Shown here one piece after another: positions 17,363-26,520 of a stretch of 64,000 bases of DNA. Source of the stretch: Umboniibacter marinipuniceus. GTDB lineage: Bacteria > Pseudomonadota > Gammaproteobacteria > Pseudomonadales > DSM-25080. The stretch's first letter is position 1. Every line of letters starts with the position of its first letter. Location of the stretch: NCBI RefSeq assembly GCF_003688415.1, contig NZ_REFJ01000002.1, positions 372,001-436,000 on the forward strand, written 5' to 3'. The translations under genes were made by a program, and so were the position numbers. The notes under the pieces are model-generated. The model made no database searches and was not told the origin of the DNA. It was given only the letters and a program-made list of their open reading frames with translations.

Positions 17363-18576
17363 AACTGCACCATATTATTCATTTCTAACATTGGCATGAG
17401 CACTGACATCACAATTGCTAACACTACGCCACCCATAATTAAAATCATTGCTGGTTCGATTAACGTCATTGCTGCCGCTAATTTACCACTAAGTTCTCTT
17501 TCCTGATGAATCGCCGCTCTATCTAACATTGGGGCGAGGTCACCACTGCGCTCTCCGCTACCAACCATATGAACCAAGAGCAACGGGTATGACTTACTGT
17601 CATTAAGCGCCTTGAACAAACTACTCCCGGCAATCACTTGGTCTGTCACCCGCTGATTTGCGCGCTGCATTGCTACATTTGTCATGACTTCACCAGCAAT
17701 CTTAAGTCCATCCACCAGATTGACGCCGGAACCCACTAATATACTCATTGTGGAGGCAAAGCGAGTTCCTTCAATACTCCGAATTAAGGGGCCAATTACG
17801 GGAAACGTTAATAGTTTGGCGTGGTAATTTGGTTTGATTGAAGGACGGTTGAGCCAACGTTTAACAGCAATCACCAGACCAACAATGACGACTAGGCTAA
17901 TCGCCCCGTAATTCACCAAGTAGTCACTCATCGCGATAACGATTTCAGTTAGCGCAGGTAAGGCCTGATTCGACTTTTGAAACACCGAGACGATTTCTGG
18001 TACCACTGAGGTCATAAGAAACACAACAATACCTAAAGAAACCACCATCAGAACAATTGGATACGCCATAGCGGACTTTAATTTCTGCTGGGTATCCATT
18101 CTATTTTCCAAGTAATCCGCTAGCTGCTCCAAAACCTGCCCTAGCAAGCCCGAGGATTCACCTGCTCTAATAAGCGCTCGGTACAAATCATTGAAGCTTT
18201 TTGGCGCAACCGCCAGGGCGGCAGCTAAGCTATGCCCTTCCAAGAGCTTGGCTCGGATGGATAAGACCAAGGATTTGGTAGCTGCTTTTTCCGATTGCGC
18301 CGCCACGGTAGCTAGCGCTTCATCAAGCGGCATGCCGGCATCAACCAACGTGGAAAGCTGTCGTGTAAAAAGCGAGAGCTCAGAGCCCTTCATAGGATTA
18401 CGCCAAAAGCGCGTTTGGTTTGTCCGCGTTTCCGCCGATTCACTCTCCGACAGTTTCTCGATAAAAATACCCTGCTCTCTTAATTTGAGCCTGGCTCCAC
18501 GAGCGGTGTCCGCTTCGATAACGCCCTTTGCTCGGCTGCCGTTCGGCGACTTACCTATATAACGATAAGCACTCAC
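17359..18576 (-). CDS. gspF: Inner-membrane platform protein GspF
   Basis: A 405-residue PilC/GspF-family protein with two cytoplasmic GspF domains (about 65-190 and 270-390) and three membrane helices (about 165-190, 215-240 and 370-395). The start MSAYRYIGKSPNGS is typical. It is the rotary or scaffold centre of the platform driven by GspE. It overlaps gspE by four bases. Confidence 0.95.
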   Translation of the reverse strand: MSAYRYIGKSPNGSRAKGVIEADTARGARLKLREQGIFIEKLSESESAETRTNQTRFWRNPMKGSELSLFTRQLSTLVDAGMPLDEALATVAAQSEKAATKSLVLSIRAKLLEGHSLAAALAVAPKSFNDLYRALIRAGESSGLLGQVLEQLADYLENRMDTQQKLKSAMAYPIVLMVVSLGIVVFLMTSVVPEIVSVFQKSNQALPALTEIVIAMSDYLVNYGAISLVVIVGLVIAVKRWLNRPSIKPNYHAKLLTFPVIGPLIRSIEGTRFASTMSILVGSGVNLVDGLKIAGEVMTNVAMQRANQRVTDQVIAGSSLFKALNDSKSYPLLLVHMVGSGERSGDLAPMLDRAAIHQERELSGKLAAAMTLIEPAMILIMGGVVLAIVMSVLMPMLEMNNMVQL

Positions 18577-20078
18577 TGCTTGGCGTCCTCAACGACTCGG
18601 GCGACTTCGGCGGGTGTCGACTGTCCGGCAAGGACTAGCTCGCGACCGCGCTGAGAGATAGATACCGAATGCAATCGTGCGGCTTTCTGAAGCTCGATAT
18701 CACCAACTCCATCATGAATGAGTTGTTTCAAGGTTTCGTTCACTTCAACGAGTTCGTAGATAGCTTGACGACCACGATAGCCGGTATGGCTACAGCGCTG
18801 ACAACCCTGCCCCTTGCGTAGCATTAGCTCAGTATCTGGGTTGACACCAAGCCATTGTTTGTCCGTTTCGGTAGCCGGGTATTCGGTCACGCAATCCACA
18901 CAGTTCAAACGCACTAACCGCTGAGCCATCACGGCAATGAGACTTGAGGAAAGTAGAAATGGCTCAACGCCCATGTCAGCGAGTCGGCTTATAGCACCTA
19001 CTGCTGAGTTGGTGTGGAGCGTAGAGAGCACGAGGTGTCCGGTCAAACTTGCTTGAACGGCAATTTCGGCGGTCTCGACGTCGCGAATTTCGCCCACCAT
19101 CACAACGTCTGGATCCTGACGTAGAATGGCGCGTAGACCGGCCGCGAAGGTCATACCAACCTTGGTATTTACCTGAGTTTGACCAATACCGTGGAGCATG
19201 TACTCAACTGGGTCTTCGATGGTCATAATGTTACGCCCTGGCGTATTAATATGGCTGAGCCCTGCGTATAGCGAAGTTGTCTTACCAGATCCGGTAGGAC
19301 CCGTTACCAAAATAATTCCGTGTGGCTGAGCAAGTAATTGCTTAAACCTTGCTTCGTCATCCACGGGCATTTTTAGTTGTTCAAGATCAAGTTGACTGCT
19401 TTGTTTATCTAAAATTCGCAATACCACCCGCTCACCGTAAGCTGAGGGTAGCGTTGACACACGTAAATCAATAGCGTGACCAGCGATTTTGACGGAAATC
19501 CGACCGTCCTGAGGAACCCGTTTTTCGGCGATGTCGAGCTTCGCCATTACCTTCAAACGAGAGACTAACAATGGCGCGAGTACACGTTTTGGTGAGAGGA
19601 CTTCGGTTAACACGCCATCGATTCGAAAGCGGATAACTAATCGTTGTTCGAAGGTTTCTACGTGAATATCTGAAGCTTTTGCGTTAATCGCTTGAGCAAG
19701 GACTGCGTTAATTAGGCGAATAACTGGGGCGTCGTCATCCGACGACATTAGCTCTTCAGCATCTGGCATTGCGTCCACCAACGCACTCAAGTCTTCATCT
19801 TCGCCCATAACGTCAGCGACTTCTTCCGCACTGTTCTCTCCCGCCTGATAGATCTTTGTCAACCGAGCCTGAAACTCGGCTTGATCCAACCGTTCAGCAG
19901 AAAACTTCCCCGCTGTTAAGTGGCTAGTTTCCCTCAGCACAATTTCACTTACCTGATCGTGGAAGATTAGTACCGGTAACGTTCCACTCCAGTCCAATAC
20001 ACACTGATAGTACTCAGCGAAATGGTAGGGGAAAAGCCTTGGTCTTGGTGCTTCAGCGATGAGTTCTTCCTGGGACAT
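18573..20078 (-). CDS. gspE: Type II secretion ATPase GspE
   Basis: A 501-residue ATPase that powers pseudopilus assembly. The Walker A motif GPTGSGKT is at residues 260-267 (Lys266). An Asp box (DPVEYML), a Walker B region (MVGEIRDVETAEIA) and a His box (TGHLVLSTLHTNSA) follow. A zinc-binding tetracysteine is present at Cys393, Cys396, Cys426 and Cys429. Residues 1-100 are the N-domain that binds GspL. It is two bases downstream of gspD. Confidence 0.96.
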   Translation of the reverse strand: MSQEELIAEAPRPRLFPYHFAEYYQCVLDWSGTLPVLIFHDQVSEIVLRETSHLTAGKFSAERLDQAEFQARLTKIYQAGENSAEEVADVMGEDEDLSALVDAMPDAEELMSSDDDAPVIRLINAVLAQAINAKASDIHVETFEQRLVIRFRIDGVLTEVLSPKRVLAPLLVSRLKVMAKLDIAEKRVPQDGRISVKIAGHAIDLRVSTLPSAYGERVVLRILDKQSSQLDLEQLKMPVDDEARFKQLLAQPHGIILVTGPTGSGKTTSLYAGLSHINTPGRNIMTIEDPVEYMLHGIGQTQVNTKVGMTFAAGLRAILRQDPDVVMVGEIRDVETAEIAVQASLTGHLVLSTLHTNSAVGAISRLADMGVEPFLLSSSLIAVMAQRLVRLNCVDCVTEYPATETDKQWLGVNPDTELMLRKGQGCQRCSHTGYRGRQAIYELVEVNETLKQLIHDGVGDIELQKAARLHSVSISQRGRELVLAGQSTPAEVARVVEDAKQ

Positions 20079-20080
20079 GG

Positions 20081-21997
20081 CTACTGTCCCTCTTGCTCAT
20101 ATTCGGGCAGAACCGGTTGCGCCATGTCATCTAGGAACGTTGGATCTGCATTAGGCATCTCCTGCTGACGCTCGCGGATATACTCATACTTGCCTTCCGT
20201 AGTCTGCTGCAGCTGACTACTATCATCAATAACCGTGGCACGAATAAAAACAAGCAGATTTGTCTTCACTAATCGATTACCGTTAGAGCGAAAGAGGCGT
20301 CCAAGCAGAGGTATATCACCTAAAAATGGCACCTTTTGCTCGTACTGCTGAAGGTCATCTTGAATCAGACCTCCTAGGACGACGACGCCACCGTTATCGG
20401 CAATAACTTGGGTGGTAATATCACGTTTATTGGTAATTAGATCGGACGCATCTACCCCCGTATTACCCGACAAACTTGATACCTCTTGCGCGATATCTAA
20501 GACAATGCGGTTATCACCATTAACGCGAGGCGTTACAGTTAATTTGATACCTACGTCTTCACGTTCAATAGTTTGAAATGGAGAGTCTGGGTTACTACTA
20601 CTGCCCTGTGAGGTATAAGAACCGGTTACAAAGGGGACATTCTGACCTACGTTGATAACCGCTTCACGGTTATCCATGGTTAGTACACTTGGTGTTGAGA
20701 GAATATTAGCGCCGTTCTCCTCTTGCAACGCGTTAATTAACACATTGAAGTTGAACGCCCCATTAACGCCTGCAAAACCCAGAGTCTGCCCCTCGACGGC
20801 CGATAGTGCTGCGCCTAGTGCAGGAATATCGGGAGTCCCGCCATTACCTATTGCAGCGGCGGTTACGTTACCAATTGAGGCATCGCTACCTGGTGTAGCG
20901 GAACTACCATAGCCACCGTTATTGGTATCAGCGAAGAGCCACTGAACCCCTAACTCTTTCCCAGCAGTATCTTGGAGCTCAACGATAATAGCTTCAACCA
21001 AGACCTGTGAACGCTCTACATCGAGGCGCTCAATAATATCCTCAAGGGTTGCTAATTCCGTTGGCTCTCCTGTTAAAATTAGCGCGTTAGTCTGCTCGTC
21101 GGCTTCAATTTTCATCTGTCGACCGCTGGACTCTCCAGTGTCTCCAACCACACCTCGAATAGCCGCTGCGACGTCCGAGGCCAACGCATATTCTAAGTAA
21201 ATAACTCGGCTGTTACTCTCAGCCATCACCGCGGTATCAAGTTGAGCCACGAGTTCACGAACGCGTTGCCGGGCCATTGGATCGCCTGTTACGAGTAGAC
21301 GATTCGCCCGCGCATCGGCGGTTACATTCGCTATTTTTACCCCAGCGTTACTTTCATCACCCAATAGCGCTGATTGCACTAGGTCCGCCATGGTTTGGGC
21401 ATTAGCATGGGTTAAGCTAATCACTTCTGAGCTATCTAAAACGCTTCGGTCAAAGGCTTCAATTAAATCGCGAATTCGCGCCGCATTCGCCGCTGAATCC
21501 GTTATCACAATGGAATTACTGGGGTCATAAGCTGCGAGGTGAGCTTCAGGAGGAACCATAGGGCGTAAAACGGGTAATAATTGCGTGGCTGAAACGTTAT
21601 TAACCTTGATGACCTGCGTAACTAAACGTGCCGATTGGGCGTCGGCACTAGAGCTATTTGATAGCTGAATACTCGACATGCGGGTCTCAGCTTTCGGCAA
21701 GATTCGCACTACTCCATTGTTTTCAACTGCTACGAAGTTATGGACCTCAAGAACTGACAGAAACAGCTCATAGAGCGCATCCGAGTCCAGCGGTTGCTCG
21801 GAGACTACCATTACTCGACCATTCACCAATGGATCAACAATAATGGTCTTACCCGTGACATCAGCAACAAAACTGATGACCTCTTTAAGATCGGTGTCTC
21901 TGAAGTTAACCGTTAATTCTTGCTCTTGAGCAACAATCAAGCTGGGAGCTAACAATAATCCCGCTACGCAACCTTGAAATTGGCGTTTAAAACGCAT
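20081..21997 (-). CDS. gspD: Secretin GspD
   Basis: A 638-residue outer-membrane secretin. Signal peptide of about 23 residues, N0 domain (ELTVNFRDTDLKEVISFVAD), N1-N3 repeats, then the secretin core (ILSTPSVLTMDNREAVINVGQNVPF split across two strands, and LGGLIQDD). The C-terminus is short and I see no clear S-domain for a pilotin, which would fit GspAB-dependent assembly. A low-complexity Gly/Ser loop sits at about 360-410, as is common in the secretin gate region. Confidence 0.95.
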   Translation of the reverse strand: MRFKRQFQGCVAGLLLAPSLIVAQEQELTVNFRDTDLKEVISFVADVTGKTIIVDPLVNGRVMVVSEQPLDSDALYELFLSVLEVHNFVAVENNGVVRILPKAETRMSSIQLSNSSSADAQSARLVTQVIKVNNVSATQLLPVLRPMVPPEAHLAAYDPSNSIVITDSAANAARIRDLIEAFDRSVLDSSEVISLTHANAQTMADLVQSALLGDESNAGVKIANVTADARANRLLVTGDPMARQRVRELVAQLDTAVMAESNSRVIYLEYALASDVAAAIRGVVGDTGESSGRQMKIEADEQTNALILTGEPTELATLEDIIERLDVERSQVLVEAIIVELQDTAGKELGVQWLFADTNNGGYGSSATPGSDASIGNVTAAAIGNGGTPDIPALGAALSAVEGQTLGFAGVNGAFNFNVLINALQEENGANILSTPSVLTMDNREAVINVGQNVPFVTGSYTSQGSSSNPDSPFQTIEREDVGIKLTVTPRVNGDNRIVLDIAQEVSSLSGNTGVDASDLITNKRDITTQVIADNGGVVVLGGLIQDDLQQYEQKVPFLGDIPLLGRLFRSNGNRLVKTNLLVFIRATVIDDSSQLQQTTEGKYEYIRERQQEMPNADPTFLDDMAQPVLPEYEQEGQ

Positions 21998-22025
21998 GTA
22001 TCCTCTCCTAATGGAGCTCTAGTTA

Positions 22026-22913
22026 TTATTGTGCAAGCAAAGAGCTCAGTAATTCTTGGGTAAAAGCTACCTGACGCTGGTTTCCATTACGCGAGATGGT
22101 CAGATCTAATCGGTCGGCCGATTCCAGCGCTGTTTCAATAGCCGCCATGGAGGCCATCTCACTCAGTGGTTCCCCATTTATAGCAATAACCATGTCACCA
22201 GTTTGAAGTTCAAACAATTCGAACAAACCGGTATTACGTCCCGGCGCGAGCATGAGACCTGCTAGTGACCGCCCATCGAAGCTAGGTGTTATTTGTACGA
22301 ACTCATCGAGCTTAGCCATGGCTTCTGCCTCATTAAGGCCGGCATTATTAATAGGTTCTGACAATTGACTGAGGCTTGGCTCACTTAGCTTCACGTCAAT
22401 ACCGCTGAACTCTTCATCATCTAGGCTTATCTTTTCGCGCACGCCGTTGTTACTTACAACAACTGTTTTGTCATAGATTTCATCAATTACCACCGTTCCC
22501 GCTACCGGTAGTGTGTCATTAATTTTATAGGCTCGTTGAGTACCATTAACATTTAAGATTGCGCCGCTGAGTTCAGGGTTTGAACTCGCGATCACAGCAC
22601 TCAAAGTAACCTGCAAACTCGACTCACGTAGCGCGTCTAGGTTGGTACGCATTTCGGTTTGAGAATCGTTGTTATCGTCAATTTGTACGTTGCTATTGGC
22701 CTCGTCGTCAAAAATATCTATCTTCGACGCGCTACTCCGCTGGGAGGATGAACTTGGCGTATTAACAATAACGACTGACTGTGTATTAAATTCGTCCGCA
22801 GGTGTTGCTAACAACCAAAACACATTGGCTAGCCGCCAACATAGCCATATCAGCGCTAGCAGGGTTAACAGCAACATGATGTACCGTTTATTTATTATAT
22901 TCGCAGTGTTCAC
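22026..22913 (-). CDS. gspC: Type II secretion protein GspC
   Basis: A 295-residue bitopic protein with one membrane helix (about 13-35), a low-complexity linker, the HR domain (about 97-175: LSAVIASSNPELSGAILN, then YKINDTLPVAGTVVIDEIY) that contacts GspD N0, and a C-terminal PDZ domain (about 195-285). It couples the platform to the secretin. The start is a GTG with AAAGGG upstream. It is the first gene of the operon; the promoter must lie in 22914-23100, where no convincing box was found. Confidence 0.9.
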   Translation of the reverse strand: MNTANIINKRYIMLLLTLLALIWLCWRLANVFWLLATPADEFNTQSVVIVNTPSSSSQRSSASKIDIFDDEANSNVQIDDNNDSQTEMRTNLDALRESSLQVTLSAVIASSNPELSGAILNVNGTQRAYKINDTLPVAGTVVIDEIYDKTVVVSNNGVREKISLDDEEFSGIDVKLSEPSLSQLSEPINNAGLNEAEAMAKLDEFVQITPSFDGRSLAGLMLAPGRNTGLFELFELQTGDMVIAINGEPLSEMASMAAIETALESADRLDLTISRNGNQRQVAFTQELLSSLLAQ

Positions 22914-23349
22914 CGGATCCCTTTGTCAGCAAAGCTTCATCATGCTGTAACTTACACATCAATTGTTACAACTTTGCGAGCTAATAATTGCCGAGTAAGC
23001 TTAAGTACTACTTAGTTTGGGCAAGGTTCATTAATGTTAGTATTAGTGCTTTAGGCGCGAACACCATTGCCATTGACCAAGCCCTGTTATCTTATCCCTT
23101 ATAGTCTTAGCAATGAAAGTTAGATCATTGCCTTTGCAACTTATTCTAATTTATAGGGCTACCCCCTTACATGCAAGTAATTCAGAGGTTTTGAGGCATT
23201 TGAAACGCAGACTTACAAAGCTGTTCACCTATAAGTACAAGTACTTGCAGTCACCTATGAGACCCGATAAACTAGCAACAAAAATGAAAAGCGTTCAATG
23301 TTGAGCGTTTCGTTTTTACAATAAATATAATAATACAATGAGAGCCCCT
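22914..23349. other. Intergenic region between gspC and the tetR-family gene
   Basis: 436 bp without a convincing gene. It must hold the gsp promoter (minus) and the regulator promoter (plus). Visible elements are a 10-bp palindrome CAAGTACTTG at 23238-23247, which could be an operator, and a hairpin at 23289-23318. A 63-codon frame at 23113-23304 has no ribosome-binding site or protein-like composition. Confidence 0.6.
23289..23318 (+). terminator. Hairpin with T run before the tetR-family gene
   Basis: CGTTCAA-TG-TTGAGCG (with one wobble pair) followed by TTTCGTTTTT forms a small terminator-like hairpin about 30 bp upstream of the regulator start. It could end a short plus-strand transcript or act on the regulator leader. 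Confidence 0.4.
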
Positions 23350-23943
23350 ATGACCGAGAACCAAGGTATCGATACGCCTAAGCGTCCGCGAGGACCTAAC
23401 CTGCGCAAGCGTGAGCGAACCCGTAACAAGCTTATCGACGCAGCCGTCACACTATTACTCAGCAAACCTGCCGATGAAATCACAATTCAAGAGATTACTG
23501 TTACGGCCGAAGTGGCACTTGGTACCTTCTATAATTACTTCATTAGCAAAACCGCCATGATGAATGCCGTTGCCGATAAATTAATTGGCGATGCGGTATC
23601 TCGAGTGATTGTTGATATTGATGAAGTAAACGTAAGCGAGCCAAGCGCACGTTTGCGCATTGGCTTTGATTTGTTACGTGATCATATTACGAATGACCCA
23701 AACCTAGGCTTTTTAATGCTCGAAGCCGGTCTACCGCTACACAATTTTATTGCGGGGGTTGAAGTCCTGATAGACCGAACTATCGGCGAGCTTCACTTGG
23801 ACGCCGCGCAGTCTAACTTAGTGAGTGGCGCAGCAGCCAACCTTTTAATTAAGCATTATACAGGCCATTTAAAAGGCTCTTCAGCGGAAATGCTGATCAG
23901 CGTGGTATCAACACTTAGCCGCCGCGTAGCCGTAGCATCCTAA
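23350..23943 (+). CDS. TetR-family transcriptional regulator
   Basis: A 197-residue regulator. The N-terminal helix-turn-helix (about residues 25-70: TIQEITVTAEVALGTFYNYF) is typical of TetR. The C-terminal ligand domain is not diagnostic. A basic, Pro-rich extension precedes the DNA-binding domain. An ATG at 23338 is also in frame, but the one at 23350 has GAGAG five bases upstream. The target is unknown, since neighbours are the divergent gsp operon and a convergent acetyltransferase. A nearby palindrome (CAAGTACTTG) may be its operator. Confidence 0.85.
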   Translation: MTENQGIDTPKRPRGPNLRKRERTRNKLIDAAVTLLLSKPADEITIQEITVTAEVALGTFYNYFISKTAMMNAVADKLIGDAVSRVIVDIDEVNVSEPSARLRIGFDLLRDHITNDPNLGFLMLEAGLPLHNFIAGVEVLIDRTIGELHLDAAQSNLVSGAAANLLIKHYTGHLKGSSAEMLISVVSTLSRRVAVAS

Positions 23944-23960
23944 GTTCACAACGCGCTGCT

Positions 23961-24050
23961 CTAATACCATAGTGCACTATCCTAACACCATAGTGCACTA
24001 GCGCTTTGCTTCAGGCATTAGCGCACTATTTATCAGTGCACTATTTATCA
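23961..24050. repeat. Paired tandem repeats built on GTGCACTA
   Basis: Two 21-bp direct copies (23961-23981 and 23982-24002) each contain TAGTGCACTA, the first as a 12-bp palindrome ATAGTGCACTAT. Two 15-bp direct copies (24021-24035 and 24036-24050) carry GCGCACTATTTATCA and GTGCACTATTTATCA. The block fills the gap between the convergent tetR-family and elaA-like genes. Confidence 0.85.
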
Positions 24051-24070
24051 GATCGCCCCGCAATTTGAAA

Positions 24071-24520
24071 TCACTGAGCTTCAAGTGTCATCTCAATGTG
24101 TGGAATACCATCTTCAAGATACTCATCCGAACTCTGAGCGAAACCAAGTTTTCCATACATACCAGCAAGGTGTGACTGAGCGCCTATTTTGATGGGCTGG
24201 TTACCAAAGAGCGTTCGAGCTTGAAGAATAGATCTATCCATTAATTCATAACTAAAGCCGTTGCCTCTGGCAGCGGGCGCTACCACGACACGACCTATTG
24301 ATATAGCACCAGGGTAGCTAATGCCAGCATCAATTAAGCGTGTGTAAGCAACAACCTCATCGTCATCAACGGCGTAAAAGTGCCAGACATCCGGATCAAT
24401 GCCATCTATGTCAGGAAATGCACAGTCCTGCTCTACAACGAAGACGTCCTGACGTAGTTTCAGAATCTGATACATATGCTTTGCGCTAAGTCCTGCAAAC
24501 GATTGGCAATGCCACTCCAC
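24071..24520 (-). CDS. elaA: ElaA-family GNAT acetyltransferase
   Basis: A 149-residue GNAT protein of the ElaA family: LRQDVFVVEQDCAFPDIDG near the N-terminus, then the acetyl-CoA site (IGRVVVAPAARGNGFSYELM). The family is widespread in proteobacteria with no established substrate. The start is a GTG with AGGAG upstream. It is convergent with the tetR-family gene. Confidence 0.85.
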   Translation of the reverse strand: MEWHCQSFAGLSAKHMYQILKLRQDVFVVEQDCAFPDIDGIDPDVWHFYAVDDDEVVAYTRLIDAGISYPGAISIGRVVVAPAARGNGFSYELMDRSILQARTLFGNQPIKIGAQSHLAGMYGKLGFAQSSDEYLEDGIPHIEMTLEAQ

Positions 24521-24639
24521 TGACCGCTCCTATTCTTTCTGAAGATTTCAACTAGCCACACTGCCTAGTGAAAAATTTAATTGCTGAGTATTTAGTTGAA
24601 AAACTATCCCGTAGGGTTTGCTAACGCTAGAATAGCGCT

Positions 24640-25353
24640 ATGAATCTACTTTTACTATTCCCAAGCGATCTTAGCGGCAACAATATTGCTCGTATTTCAG
24701 ATCATCGCCTGCAACATATTTTATCCGTTCACCGCGCGAACGTGGGTGATTCTATACGAGTAGGAATGGTCAATGGCCTCATAGGTAGTGGCTCCATTGA
24801 AAAGTTAGATGAGCAGTCGGCGGAAATTCACTTTAAGCTGGATACACCTCCCCCGCCTAAAAAGCCCCTGCGTATCATTTTGGCACTGCCGCGCCCGAAG
24901 ATGCTCAAGCGAATTTTACAAACCATTACCACTATGGGAGTTGAAGAGCTCTACCTCATCAATAGCTACCGCGTTGAGAAGAGCTTTTGGCAGACACCAA
25001 TCCTTTCTGAGTTGGGCCTACTTGAACAACTTACGCTAGGCTTAGAGCAAGCACGAGACACCCAACTACCCAAAATTGAACTGAGAAAGCGATTCAAGCC
25101 ATTCGTTGAAGATGAGTTACCCTCACTCATTGAACACAGCTACCCGTTAGTAGCCCATCCGGGCGTAGCAACACCTATCCCCCACGCTCTAAACAAGCCC
25201 TGTACACTCGCTGTAGGACCTGAAGGAGGCTTTATCCCGTATGAAATAGCCAAACTCGAAGAAATCGGTTTTCACTGCGGTCATATGGGAGCAAATATTC
25301 TTCGTGTTGAAACCGCTATCCCGGCACTCATTGCCTCACTCTATAGCTGGTAG
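24640..25353 (+). CDS. rsmE: 16S rRNA m3U1498 methyltransferase
   Basis: A 237-residue SPOUT methyltransferase that methylates U1498 in the 30S decoding centre. It has an N-terminal PUA-like domain (HRLQHILSVHRANVGD) and the trefoil-knot SAM site (AVGPEGGFIPYEI, then LRVETAI). Length is normal. It stands alone, divergent from elaA. Confidence 0.93.
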   Translation: MNLLLLFPSDLSGNNIARISDHRLQHILSVHRANVGDSIRVGMVNGLIGSGSIEKLDEQSAEIHFKLDTPPPPKKPLRIILALPRPKMLKRILQTITTMGVEELYLINSYRVEKSFWQTPILSELGLLEQLTLGLEQARDTQLPKIELRKRFKPFVEDELPSLIEHSYPLVAHPGVATPIPHALNKPCTLAVGPEGGFIPYEIAKLEEIGFHCGHMGANILRVETAIPALIASLYSW

Positions 25354-25441
25354 AATTGGCCGACAATTATTCCACGCTTGGTAATGCCCAGGCCGTGAAT
25401 TCAGCTGATGCTAGCAACCTAAATAGCCAGCCTCGGGCGAG

Positions 25442-25469
25442 CTTCACTGTTCTTACTTCACTGTTCTAA
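25442..25469. repeat. Short 14-bp direct duplication
   Basis: CTTCACTGTTCTTA and CTTCACTGTTCTAA are adjacent copies differing at one base, followed by a weak third copy. They lie just before the pentanucleotide microsatellite. Confidence 0.7.
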
Positions 25470-25520
25470 CCTCATCGTTCCGGCGTCGGTGATCTGCACC
25501 ACGCCTCTTAGTCTCGCTCC

Positions 25521-25618
25521 TCATCTCATCTCATCTCATCTCATCTCATCTCATCTCATCTCATCTCATCTCATCTCATCTCATCTCATCTCATCTCATC
25601 TCATCTCATCTCATCTCA
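25521..25618. repeat. Pentanucleotide microsatellite (TCATC) x 19.6
   Basis: Ninety-eight bases of perfect TCATC repeat lie between rsmE and imuA, ending about 100 bp before the first LexA-like box. No frame crosses it as part of a credible gene. Its length and perfection suggest active slippage. Confidence 0.97.
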
Positions 25619-25718
25619 ACACAGCGGCCAAACTCAAATTCAGCACGTGAAAACTTCCAGCCTAGGTTCAGCTCCTCACGCAATGCGTGCATAAAAAATT
25701 TGCAATCTTAAATTTATA

Positions 25719-25751
25719 CTGTATAAATAAACATACTGTATATAAAAACAG
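25719..25751 (+). promoter_or_regulatory. Tandem LexA boxes before imuA
   Basis: CTGTATATAAAAACAG at 25736-25751 is a perfect CTGT-N8-ACAG SOS box. An imperfect second box, CTGT-N8-ACAT, lies 17 bp upstream at 25719-25734. They are 16 bp from the imuA start codon, so the operon is expected to be DNA-damage inducible. Confidence 0.85.
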
Positions 25752-25767
25752 TTAACGGAGAGTAAGC

Positions 25768-26517
25768 ATGAAAGCAGAACTTAAGGACATTATCGACTCT
25801 AGGCATGACATCTGGTGCGTAAAGAACCAAAGCGCTCCGTTAACACTCAAGGCTGTCGATACTCAATACCGACCACTCAATGATCAGCTAGAACAAGGCG
25901 GCTGGCCCATGTCCGTTGCTACAGAGCTATTATGCTCTCACCACGGCGGTGGTGAATTAAGCTTTCTACTCCCTGCGATTGCTAAACTTAGCCAGACTGA
26001 GAAATGGGTCGCATTCATTGCCCCTCCCTTTACCCCTTATGGCCCCGCACTTGAAGCTGCCGGTGTTGATAGCAGTCGAATCCTTATGATTCATCCACGT
26101 AATAGCAAAGAGTTACTATGGGCCACAGAACAAGCCTTGAAAGCCGGCACCTGTAGTGCGGTAATCTCTTGGTTTGGCAGTCATGACATCGCAACGAAGG
26201 ACCTACGCCGCATCCAACATGCCGCTAAAAGTAGTGACTGTTTGCATATTCAGTACCGTGACAGCCGTTTTGCCGCTCAGCCATCACCGGCGAAACTACG
26301 CCTCAGCCTAACGCCTAATGATGGCCAGCTATCACTTCAAGTATTGAAGCAAACTGGAACATGGGCAGGACAGCAAATTGAGCTACCTATAGACGAAGAG
26401 ATTCGAGATCAGCAATGCAATGTCATTCAACTTGAAGTACCAAAGAGTAATCGTAAAGAACACCTCGCTATGCCAGTTCACACTGACCCTGCTCAGCGTC
26501 AAATTGTATGGCAGTAA
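25768..26517 (+). CDS. imuA: Translesion synthesis accessory protein ImuA
   Basis: A 249-residue ImuA/SulA-like protein with a degenerate RecA-type fold (WPMSVATELLCSHHGGGELSFLLPA, then WVAFIAPPFTPYGPALEAAG). It belongs to the ImuA-ImuB-DnaE2 mutasome that carries out damage-induced error-prone replication. GGAG lies upstream of the ATG. The stop is three bases before imuB, so translation is probably coupled. Confidence 0.92.
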   Translation: MKAELKDIIDSRHDIWCVKNQSAPLTLKAVDTQYRPLNDQLEQGGWPMSVATELLCSHHGGGELSFLLPAIAKLSQTEKWVAFIAPPFTPYGPALEAAGVDSSRILMIHPRNSKELLWATEQALKAGTCSAVISWFGSHDIATKDLRRIQHAAKSSDCLHIQYRDSRFAAQPSPAKLRLSLTPNDGQLSLQVLKQTGTWAGQQIELPIDEEIRDQQCNVIQLEVPKSNRKEHLAMPVHTDPAQRQIVWQ

Positions 26518-26520
26518 ACA

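Noticed and set aside
23113-23304. A 63-codon frame upstream of the tetR-family gene
   Set aside because: No Shine-Dalgarno sequence, no family features, and its end lies in a hairpin.
25521-25618. Phase-variable coding repeat
   Set aside because: No credible frame enters or leaves the tract; the nearest gene starts 150 bp away behind its own SOS boxes.
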